Shown: piece after piece, positions 1 through 5,338 of the stretch | Numbering within the stretch: the stretch's first letter is position 1 | Layout: every line of letters starts with the position of its first letter | DNA from: Lachnospiraceae bacterium | GTDB taxonomy: Bacteria > Bacillota > Clostridia > Lachnospirales > Lachnospiraceae | Direction of reading: 5' to 3' | DNA: 6,116 bases | Assembly (NCBI GenBank): GCA_017477005.1 | Contig: JAFUXY010000377.1 | Coordinates: 1-6,116, forward strand | Translations under genes and position numbers: made by a program | Notes under the pieces: model-generated | Seen by the model: only the letters and a program-made list of their open reading frames with translations | Databases searched by the model: none | What the model was told of the DNA's origin: nothing

Positions 1-80
1 ACAGCGTTTCCGTCATCATTACCATTGCTGTCATATGCGGTATCACTGCGATTTCCTTTGCTGGTGCCGCTGCCACTTCC
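1..80 (-). other. Gly/Ser/Asn/Asp-rich low-complexity segment in the dehydratase half
   Basis: Codons 546 to 571 of the fusion protein begin with GSGSGTSKGN and continue through further Asn, Asp, Gly and Ser residues to the window edge. Enzymes of the FlaA1/PglF family normally go on here with ordinary mixed sequence in their C-terminal region, so this looks like a flexible insertion or linker. Whether folded sequence resumes beyond the edge cannot be seen. Confidence 0.55.
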
Positions 81-1715
81 GACATATTCGTGACCTCCAA
101 TGTTCAGTGCCGCTCTCTTTGCCGCTTCATCATCCTCGCACTCAAAAACTTCGTACCCATATTCTGCCAACAATTTCCGAGCGATCTCATCGAAACTCAT
201 CATCTGGTTTTCATCGAGCTTTGGAAAGAAAATCTCCCGATTGTTCCCTAGCATACAAGACAGCATACAGATCTGGCCACTCTCCTCCGGCGACACGAAA
301 TAACGCTTCACATCCATCGGCGCGGACAACGGCTGTCTTTTCGCTAACCGGTTCAGAAACCCGTCCGGGAGCGACCCGTTGGAGAATGCCACATTCGCAA
401 ACCGGGCAGTCTTCACAGGGAATACATCTGAATAGGAGAAGATCAGATCCTCCATAATCCGCTTGCTGGCCCCCATCAGATTGACCGGATTCGCCGCCTT
501 GTCCGTGGATACGCAAAAATATACTTCCAGAGGAAAGACCTCGAGCAAGTCCAGCAGCTTCTTCGCGTTCAGCACGTTGTTTCGGAACAAGGCTTCTACA
601 GAAAAAATATCCTTCTCACTGCGGACGTGCTTGTGGGCGGAGAAATTTGCCACGATATCGAAGCCCCTGTGTTGACGGAACATTTTCTCGAATACAGAGG
701 ATGCGTAGTCCATCGGATAGGTAATATAATTGTCAGGCATGTAGAGGTCGTAGGTGCTCCGCAGGTCGCGGGTCAGCTCGGTCAGGCCGTTTTCGCTGAG
801 GTCCACCACCGTCAGGGATGACGGCTGGAAGGGCAGGATGGCTTTTATGAATGAGCTTCCGATGCTTCCGGCTCCACCGATGACGAGGATGGACTTTGAC
901 TCTATGGATGTCTGTAATTGGTTTGCGTAGCTATTAATATCTGGAAGAAACATAGAGGTTTCTCGATGCGTTACGTGGGTGTTTATAAATTGGTTTAATT
1001 GGAACATTTGTGAATGATTCATCAAAACCTCCGCCATCCGAAAATCCATCTCCGTATCGATATCGATGCTTCTCTCCCGTGGCATAACATACGCAAAGCT
1101 GCCATCCCTGTACAGAAACGGATCTTGTTCAAAAGCTTCTCTGTAAACAAAATAGATAGCCCCGTTGATGCGGTAATACTTGTCTAATCCCTGCCGTTGC
1201 TGTCCCAAATCTCTGCTCAAGAATCCTTCCAGGCTGCCGTCCGGTTTTAACGTGTTGCACCAAAGAGGCGAGTGATCCGGTTCGCAGACGGAAACGACCC
1301 CTACCGTAGCTTTTTCCTTCAGGATACCATAGGCCTTTTGGATATCCTCAGCAGCCCGTAATGGGGAAGTGGGCTGGAGGATGCAGATTGCATCAAATTC
1401 CTTTCCAAGCTCCCTAAACTTTTCCAACGCCTCAGCAATGGCATCATTCGTGGACGCAGTGTCGCTCGCCAGAGCTTCGCTTCTTAAAAAAGGCACATCC
1501 ACCCCGTAATCTCTCGCAATCCTGGCGTATTCCTCTGAGTCCGTAGAGACAAAGACTTCAGAGAATATTCCTGACTCCAGAGCTGTTTCAATGGAATAAG
1601 CCATCAAAGGTTTTCCGCAGAGCGGTTTGATATTCTTATCCTTCAATCCCTTTGATCCGCTCCTGGCCGGTATGAATGCCAATAGTTTGTTGTTATCTGT
1701 ATTATTTGCCATCAT
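1..1715 (-). CDS. neuA: NeuA-type CMP-nonulosonate cytidylyltransferase fused to a FlaA1/PglF-type nucleotide-sugar 4,6-dehydratase (3' end beyond window)
   Basis: Translating the minus strand by hand gives one unbroken frame of 571 codons that runs off the left edge. Residues about 12-232 are a cytidylyltransferase that would activate a nonulosonic acid with CTP: the N-terminal motif IPARSGSKGLKDKN is at 15-28, LQPTSPLR at 113-120, and the metal-binding DIDTEMDF at 218-225. A linker of about 40 residues follows. From about 273 there is an extended SDR of the Polysacc_synt_2 (FlaA1/CapD/PglF) family: nucleotide-binding GGAGSIG at 280-286, SAHKHVRSEKD at 359-369, STDKAANPVNLMGASKR at 403-419 (Asp405, Lys406, Met414, Lys418) and RFANVAFSNGS at 438-448. 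This half would make a 4-keto-6-deoxy sugar nucleotide early in the pathway while the first half acts at its end. The start is ATG 1715 or the adjacent in-frame ATG 1712. ATG 1715 overlaps the neuC stop as ATGA, with GAGGTG 5 nt upstream. From codon 546 the protein becomes rich in Gly, Ser, Asn and Asp. Family calls are firm; the exact sugar is inferred. Confidence 0.9.
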   Translation of the reverse strand, partial: MMANNTDNNKLLAFIPARSGSKGLKDKNIKPLCGKPLMAYSIETALESGIFSEVFVSTDSEEYARIARDYGVDVPFLRSEALASDTASTNDAIAEALEKFRELGKEFDAICILQPTSPLRAAEDIQKAYGILKEKATVGVVSVCEPDHSPLWCNTLKPDGSLEGFLSRDLGQQRQGLDKYYRINGAIYFVYREAFEQDPFLYRDGSFAYVMPRERSIDIDTEMDFRMAEVLMNHSQMFQLNQFINTHVTHRETSMFLPDINSYANQLQTSIESKSILVIGGAGSIGSSFIKAILPFQPSSLTVVDLSENGLTELTRDLRSTYDLYMPDNYITYPMDYASSVFEKMFRQHRGFDIVANFSAHKHVRSEKDIFSVEALFRNNVLNAKKLLDLLEVFPLEVYFCVSTDKAANPVNLMGASKRIMEDLIFSYSDVFPVKTARFANVAFSNGSLPDGFLNRLAKRQPLSAPMDVKRYFVSPEESGQICMLSCMLGNNREIFFPKLDENQMMSFDEIARKLLAEYGYEVFECEDDEAAKRAALNIGGHEYVGSGSGTSKGNRSDTAYDSNGNDDGNA

Positions 1716-2872
1716 TTTGGCACCTCATAAAAATGTTTTTGCACCGGCACACCCTTTTTCAAATATTCCAAGCTGTGTGCCACAATCTGTTTCGCAGCGT
1801 GCCCATCACCGTAGGGATTGCTTGCATTCTTGGCTTTTTCCCTTGCATCATCGCCCATTGCGTATTGGATTGCATTCCTCAACGCTTCCTTCTCCATCGG
1901 CACATGAACTACACTCTCAGAACACAGCCTGCCTTTCTGCCTGTCTCCAATATCGACCACAGGCACCTTCAGCGCCGGAGCCTCAACCACCCCGGAGGAC
2001 GAGTTTCCAATCACGAATATAGAATGCTTTACAGCCGATAAGTAGCGCAGCCTCCCGAGGGAAGGGTATACGTGAATACACGTATACTCTTTTGCAGCCT
2101 TGTCCAAATAGTCATTGATCGCCGATCCTCCAAGGTCCGCATTTGACTTGGTAATGATAGTCTGGACGCCGCACTCAACGAGCACAGATACAAGAACCCG
2201 TATTTCCTGCACCGCATCTTCGCTCCCGATCGTCTGGGGATGATAGGTGCAGACGGCATAATCTATATCCCCAAGCCCCAAACCACGCAGCACATCTTCT
2301 TTGGACAGCAATTCCTCATTCAAAATATTATCGATGCTGGTGGAGCCGACATTATAAACTCTTCCAGGTTCCTCGCCCATCTGGATGATTCGCCGCCGTG
2401 CCTGTTCGTTTGTCGCGAAATGCACCACCGACATCTTCGTAATGGAGTGGCGGATGCTGTCGTCTATCGCCCCTTCGCTGACATCGCCGCCTGAGATATG
2501 GAAGATAGGCACATTGCAGATTAAAGAAGCAATAGCGGCCGCAAGGATTTCATAACGGTCGCCAAGCACCATCACTGCGTCCGGCCGTTCCTCTGTCAAC
2601 AATCCCGTGAACTGTCTGATTGTTTCGCTGAAATTATTGGCGATATCAGCCTCGCTGTTTGAACCGACAGGAGTGACAATCTCGTAATCAATGCGCACGC
2701 CGTCTTTTTTTATCTCATCGATTGTATGCCCATATGCCTCGCTCAGATGCGTCCCTGTTACGGCCAAAGATAGGCGGAAGCCGTCATTCTCGGTGTTTCG
2801 AAATTCACGTATCACCGGATACAGGAGCCCATAATCCGCTCTGGTCGAGCTCACCATTAGTATTGTATTCAT
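1712..2872 (-). CDS. neuC: NeuC-type hydrolysing UDP/GDP-sugar 2-epimerase (LegG candidate)
   Basis: A 386-residue protein, normal length for the hydrolysing UDP-GlcNAc 2-epimerase family. It has the glycosyltransferase-B-like fold motifs of NeuC: STRADYG at 9-15, GDRYE at 104-108, GGDVSEGAIDDSIRH at 128-142, GSTSIDN at 176-182, GNSSSGVVEAP at 289-299 and DIGDRQKGR at 307-315. The family removes the nucleotide from a 2-acetamido sugar and inverts C2, giving free ManNAc (NeuC) or the 2,4-diacetamido-6-deoxymannose used for legionaminic acid (LegG). Sequence reading alone does not separate the two; the dehydratase next door favours LegG. It lies 61 nt after neuB and ends in a 4-nt ATGA overlap with the neuA fusion. 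Its start at 2872 has only a weak GGATG-like site upstream. A perfect 9-bp inverted repeat lies inside the gene at 2066-2087. Confidence 0.92.
   Translation of the reverse strand: MNTILMVSSTRADYGLLYPVIREFRNTENDGFRLSLAVTGTHLSEAYGHTIDEIKKDGVRIDYEIVTPVGSNSEADIANNFSETIRQFTGLLTEERPDAVMVLGDRYEILAAAIASLICNVPIFHISGGDVSEGAIDDSIRHSITKMSVVHFATNEQARRRIIQMGEEPGRVYNVGSTSIDNILNEELLSKEDVLRGLGLGDIDYAVCTYHPQTIGSEDAVQEIRVLVSVLVECGVQTIITKSNADLGGSAINDYLDKAAKEYTCIHVYPSLGRLRYLSAVKHSIFVIGNSSSGVVEAPALKVPVVDIGDRQKGRLCSESVVHVPMEKEALRNAIQYAMGDDAREKAKNASNPYGDGHAAKQIVAHSLEYLKKGVPVQKHFYEVPK
1721..1726 (-). promoter_or_regulatory. Ribosome binding site for the neuA fusion
   Basis: GAGGTG on the minus strand within the last codons of neuC lies 5 nt before ATG 1715 and 8 nt before the tandem in-frame ATG 1712. 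Spacing slightly favours the second ATG; the ATGA overlap favours the first. The protein differs by one Met only. Confidence 0.6.
2066..2087. repeat. Perfect 9-bp inverted repeat with 4-nt loop inside neuC
   Basis: GTATACGTG at 2066-2074 and its exact complement CACGTATAC at 2079-2087 flank the loop AATA. On the minus strand it encodes residues around 262-269 of NeuC (EYTCIHVY). On the plus strand a short T-rich stretch (tctttt) follows. It could form a stem in neuC mRNA, or be chance within coding sequence. Confidence 0.6.
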
Positions 2873-2933
2873 AGGTCATCCGTTTATAGTACAAAATATC
2901 GCAGCGTTTTCTGATATAATCTCACAAATTGCC
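2873..2933 (-). other. 61-nt AT-rich neuB-neuC gap
   Basis: This is the only non-overlapping junction among the sugar genes from neuD to neuA. It contains TACTATAAA near 2884-2892 on the minus strand, which resembles a -10 box, but no -35 box lies about 17 nt upstream of it. There is no terminator-like hairpin. Only a weak GGATG-like site precedes neuC. An internal weak promoter is possible but not supported. Confidence 0.4.
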
Positions 2934-3935
2934 TCAAATTTCAATCAATTCATCCATCTTAAAATCCCGGATCGCTTTCTTTCCAATCACTTCGTTCCAT
3001 AGCATAGGGCTGATGCCATTGCCCGGTCGTTTCGTGGTCAGGTTTTCTTCAGAAAGGATATCCCCGCAGGCAATATCGCATTTCGCCACGATGCTTTTCC
3101 TTGCCGCAATCCGATTTTTCAGCTCTGCTTCGGACGGATTCTTCCTGCCATCTCCTATCGCCGTTTCCACGCTCCTGATGGCATCCACCATCGCTTTCAG
3201 TTCCTTTGGTTCAAGGCTCGCTGCATGGTCTGGCCCCTCCATATTTCGATCCAGCGTGAAATGCTTCTCAATTACAGTCGCTCCCATAGCCACGGCAGCG
3301 ATCGGCACCTCGATTCCCTTCGTATGGTCGGAGTAGCCGACGGGACATCCAAATTCATCTTGTAGGGTATGCATTGCCTTTAGGTTGACCGTTTCTAGCG
3401 GTGCCGGGTATTCCGTCGTACAGTGCAGCAATGTAATCTCGCCGCATCCGTTCTTTTTCAGCACATCCCACGCTTCATGTACCTCATCCATCGTACACAT
3501 CCCAGTGGACAAGATGATTTCCTTCCCAGTCTTTGCGACTTCCACAAGATACGGATAATCGGTAACCGATCCCGATGGAATTTTCCATAAATCCTGCATC
3601 GGAGACAGGAAATGAATGCTTTCTACATCGAATGGCGTGGACAGGAAACGAATGCCTATTTCCCCGCAGAAATCCGCAATCTTTCCAAAATCAGAATCCT
3701 CCAGTGCCAATCGAGATAGCATTTCTTTCTGCGAATTCGTATGCTCCGATGCCAGGTTCTTTTTCTGGTAATCCGCCATAGCAGCATTTTCCGAGACCAA
3801 CTCGTCCACTTGGAAGGTCTGGAATTTGACCGCATCCACGCCGCATTCTTTCGCAACCCGCACCATCTCTAATGCAGTAGGAAGGTCCCCGTTATGATTT
3901 ACACCAGCTTCCGCTATGATAAATGTTCTGTTCAT
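2934..3935 (-). CDS. neuB: NeuB-type nonulosonic acid synthase (LegI candidate)
   Basis: A 333-residue cytoplasmic enzyme of the NeuB family, which condenses phosphoenolpyruvate with a six-carbon 2-acetamido sugar to give a nine-carbon nonulosonic acid. The N terminus IIAEAGVNHNGD (6-17) is the family signature and fixes the start at ATG 3935. KFQTF is at 37-41, IPSGSVTDYP at 119-128, LHCTTEYPAP at 170-179, and the likely metal ligands are His204 in YSDHT and His225 in EKHFTLD. Residues about 276-333 form the C-terminal antifreeze-like SAF domain, with KRPGNGISP at 302-310. The gene overlaps neuD by 4 nt (ATGA) and leaves 61 nt before neuC. A GGGAG lies only 1 nt before the start, closer than usual, so initiation probably relies on coupling to neuD translation. 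The substrate could be ManNAc, but the neighbouring dehydratase favours a 6-deoxy diacetamido sugar. Confidence 0.93.
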   Translation of the reverse strand: MNRTFIIAEAGVNHNGDLPTALEMVRVAKECGVDAVKFQTFQVDELVSENAAMADYQKKNLASEHTNSQKEMLSRLALEDSDFGKIADFCGEIGIRFLSTPFDVESIHFLSPMQDLWKIPSGSVTDYPYLVEVAKTGKEIILSTGMCTMDEVHEAWDVLKKNGCGEITLLHCTTEYPAPLETVNLKAMHTLQDEFGCPVGYSDHTKGIEVPIAAVAMGATVIEKHFTLDRNMEGPDHAASLEPKELKAMVDAIRSVETAIGDGRKNPSEAELKNRIAARKSIVAKCDIACGDILSEENLTTKRPGNGISPMLWNEVIGKKAIRDFKMDELIEI

Positions 3936-4615
3936 ACTCCCGCTTTCTTTGGATCCAAGACCACGGAAAAGGATGCCATTTTTTCAATTCCCTTCCATAC
4001 TCCGTAAACTGTCGTCTCATCAGGCACATGAGCAAGCACCACGCTTCCCGCCCCGACAATTGCGTTGTTTCCTATTTTCACCTGCTGGATCACGGTGGCA
4101 TTCGCTCCGATAAACGAATGGTTTCCAACCTGTACTTCGCCACACAAAACGGCACCACCGGCTATATGGGAAAAATCTCCCACTTTGACATCATGCTCCA
4201 GCACAGTCCCTGTGTTTATGATACACATCCTGCCAATCGAAGCGTGGGCGTTTATGAGGGCACCCTTTGCAATGAACGTACCTTCCCCGATTGCTGCTGT
4301 CGTTGAGACTGTGGCGCTTGGATCGGTTATTACCGGCACTGTAAAACCGTTTTTCCTAAGCTGCTCAAAAACCCTGTCCCGGACTTTTCCCTTTCCCATA
4401 AAACCAATCCCAACCACTGCATGAGTGACGCCACTCTCAAAAATCTGCGGAAAACATTCGTCCTCTCCAAGACAAGGATATGGAAACGCATCATCTGCCA
4501 ACGGGGATGTGTAGCCGGAAATACGATATTGGCCAATAGAGTTTATGCTGTCGGCGAGACTCTTCGCGTGGCCGCCACAGCCCGCTATTAGAATTTTTTG
4601 ACATATTTTATCCAT
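3932..4615 (-). CDS. neuD: NeuD/PglD-type sugar O- or N-acyltransferase (LegH candidate)
   Basis: A 227-residue left-handed beta-helix acyltransferase. Residues 1-95 are a PglD-type Rossmann domain with ILIAGCGGHAKSL at 8-20. Imperfect hexapeptide repeats run from about 100 to 205, including IGEGTFIAKGAL, VQVGNHSFIGANATV and IGNNAIVGAGSVV. His141 in LEHDVKVGD matches the catalytic base position of PglD, and His150 in FSHIAGG matches the acetyl-CoA-side histidine. In a legionaminic route this enzyme would acetylate the 4-amino group of the sugar nucleotide; in sialic acid operons NeuD homologues O-acetylate the product. The dehydratase in the operon favours the first. ATG 4615 is the only usable start because an in-frame TGA lies at 4627-4625. 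There is no ribosome binding site at normal distance; the nearest, AGGGGG at 4642-4637, serves a tiny ORF that overlaps this start. The gene ends in an ATGA overlap with neuB. Confidence 0.88.
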   Translation of the reverse strand: MDKICQKILIAGCGGHAKSLADSINSIGQYRISGYTSPLADDAFPYPCLGEDECFPQIFESGVTHAVVGIGFMGKGKVRDRVFEQLRKNGFTVPVITDPSATVSTTAAIGEGTFIAKGALINAHASIGRMCIINTGTVLEHDVKVGDFSHIAGGAVLCGEVQVGNHSFIGANATVIQQVKIGNNAIVGAGSVVLAHVPDETTVYGVWKGIEKMASFSVVLDPKKAGV

Positions 4616-4628
4616 GATAATAGTTCAT
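4608..4628 (-). CDS. Putative six-codon leader ORF overlapping the neuD start
   Basis: ATG at 4628 opens a reading frame MNYYHG that stops with TAA at 4610-4608, so its last codons overlap the neuD start at 4615. AGGGGG at 4642-4637 sits 8 nt before this ATG, an ideal distance, whereas it is 21 nt before the neuD ATG. A ribosome ending here would be within a few bases of neuD and could reinitiate. This is a positional argument only; the peptide itself resembles nothing I know. Confidence 0.35.
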   Translation of the reverse strand: MNYYHG

Positions 4629-4719
4629 TAACAATTCCCCCTAGTGCAATGAATCTCTATACCTTGCATCAGGGATTAAAACCATTTATGACATAAAAAT
4701 CATCATAATCACTTTTTCC
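4616..4719 (-). other. Gap between the HEPN stop and neuD: HEPN remnant plus leader
   Basis: Directly after the HEPN stop, codons 4719-4672 in the same frame read GKSDYDDFYVINGFNP before a second stop at 4671-4669; this resembles the normal continuation of a HEPN domain. The rest holds the AGGGGG site and the leader ORF. The stretch is AT-rich (19 of 60 bases G+C in 4681-4740). I found no hairpin followed by a T-run and no promoter with both -35 and -10 boxes at proper spacing, so read-through from upstream is likely. Confidence 0.6.
4637..4642 (-). promoter_or_regulatory. Strong ribosome binding site ahead of the leader ORF/neuD
   Basis: AGGGGG on the minus strand, matching the anti-Shine-Dalgarno sequence well. 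It is 8 nt from the ATG at 4628 and 21 nt from the neuD ATG at 4615, so it points to the small ORF and not directly to neuD. Confidence 0.5.
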
Positions 4720-4998
4720 TCATGTTGTAAAAGCCTGTCGGACATAATCAGAAAGTTTCTCTTCGAAAACCCCTGTTTTAATATATTCGCGTTGAAAATG
4801 CGAAATGACAGCAGAATGCTTCTTATAATCAATAGACTCAACTGCAAGAAGAGCTCTCATGCAGTGGAATATAGCGTAGTAAGATCTGTTTGCTGAGGTG
4901 CAGTAGTCATCTGCTTCTATTGCAATTTGCACCATGCGTAAACATGACCTTGATTTTTCCAGACGATACTCGGAGAGAGAACGCTGATGTTCATTCAT
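4720..4998 (-). CDS. HEPN-domain protein, probably C-terminally truncated by a nonsense mutation
   Basis: A 92-residue all-helical protein of the HEPN (PF05168-like) family, usually the partner of an MNT nucleotidyltransferase and in many systems an RNase toxin. SANRSYYAIFHCMRALL at 35-51 contains Arg38 and His45, an R-x6-H pair fitting the Rx4-6H active-site motif described for HEPN RNases; YKKHSAVISHFQREYIKTG at 58-76 is the second conserved block. Start ATG 4998 is set by AGGGGG at 5013-5008, 9 nt upstream; ATGs at 5061 and 5016 lack this. It overlaps the MNT gene by 8 nt, so the two are translated together. Members are usually about 120-135 residues. Here QAFTT is followed by TGA and then in-frame GKSDYDDFY, where the family normally has an Arg-led DYDDF-type stretch. 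A single CGA-to-TGA change would explain this. The protein may be inactive or altered. Confidence 0.8.
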   Translation of the reverse strand: MNEHQRSLSEYRLEKSRSCLRMVQIAIEADDYCTSANRSYYAIFHCMRALLAVESIDYKKHSAVISHFQREYIKTGVFEEKLSDYVRQAFTT

Positions 4999-5338
4999 AA
5001 AGAACAACCCCCTCATCTCTGACATTTCTATAGTAAGGTAAATCGTCAACCCAGTCATCAAAAAAAGCTTTACTGCTGACCACTGTTTGAATCACTATAT
5101 CATTGTTGAACCCAATATCCCAGATAACCTTCGAAATAGCATCTTCAAACATTCGAACCTCATCCTTATCATTGTCACAAATTACCATAATATCAATATC
5201 TGATTCCTTGTCAGCTGTTCCTCTGGCGTAGGAACCATATAGAATAATTTTATTGATAGAGACATTGTCAATCGTGAGTGCCTTTTCCACCACTTGATTT
5301 GTGATTGTGCGTATCTCATCGTTGGTTTTCTTCTGCAT
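4991..5338 (-). CDS. MNT-domain minimal nucleotidyltransferase, partner of the HEPN protein
   Basis: A 115-residue protein of the minimal nucleotidyltransferase family. It carries GSYARGTADKESDID at 35-49, the GSx10DxD signature with metal-binding Asp47 and Asp49, and Asp80 in NNDIVIQ as the likely third acidic ligand. In MNT/HEPN pairs the MNT protein acts as antitoxin; in the studied MntA/HepT systems it transfers AMP to a tyrosine of the HEPN toxin. That HepT belongs to a different HEPN subfamily, so the mechanism is only inferred here. The start at ATG 5338 follows GGAGG (5355-5351) by 12 nt, and everything before residue 1 is the nucleotidyltransferase gene in another frame. It overlaps that gene by 23 nt and the HEPN gene by 8 nt. 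The coding region is AT-rich (20 of 60 bases G+C in 5161-5220), unlike the sugar gene before it. Confidence 0.87.
   Translation of the reverse strand: MQKKTNDEIRTITNQVVEKALTIDNVSINKIILYGSYARGTADKESDIDIMVICDNDKDEVRMFEDAISKVIWDIGFNNDIVIQTVVSSKAFFDDWVDDLPYYRNVRDEGVVLYE
5008..5013 (-). promoter_or_regulatory. Ribosome binding site fixing the HEPN start
   Basis: AGGGGG on the minus strand ends 9 nt before ATG 4998. It lies inside the 3' end of the MNT gene and decides for the 92-residue form over the 113-residue form that would begin at 5061. Confidence 0.75.

Noticed and set aside
1056..1067. 12-bp palindrome ATCGATATCGAT
   Set aside because: It encodes the conserved SIDID metal-binding motif of the CMP-sugar synthetase; repeated Ile and Asp codons explain it.
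1700..1730. Possible frameshift or sequencing error at the neuC/neuA junction
   Set aside because: The ATGA overlap with a GAGGTG site is a standard coupled junction, and both proteins have normal ends there.
1627..2494. Several plus-strand open frames opposite neuC and neuA
   Set aside because: They overlap clear family-matching genes on the other strand, show no domain motifs and have odd composition; they are shadows.
2913..2919. TATAAT-like string on the plus strand between neuB and neuC
   Set aside because: It faces against all genes and no -35 box was found at the right distance; AT-rich chance match.
4646..4669. TGCAA ... TTGCA inverted repeat before neuD
   Set aside because: Arms of only 5 bp with a 14-nt loop and no T-run; too weak for a terminator or attachment site.
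4720..4722. TGA read as tryptophan or selenocysteine in the HEPN gene
   Set aside because: TGA is used as the normal stop of neuB, neuC, neuD, MNT and PtmE-like genes, and no selenocysteine-type context or hairpin was seen.
4999..5061. Longer HEPN protein starting at 5061
   Set aside because: AGGGGG at 5013-5008 fits ATG 4998 exactly, and the extra residues are the MNT gene in another frame.
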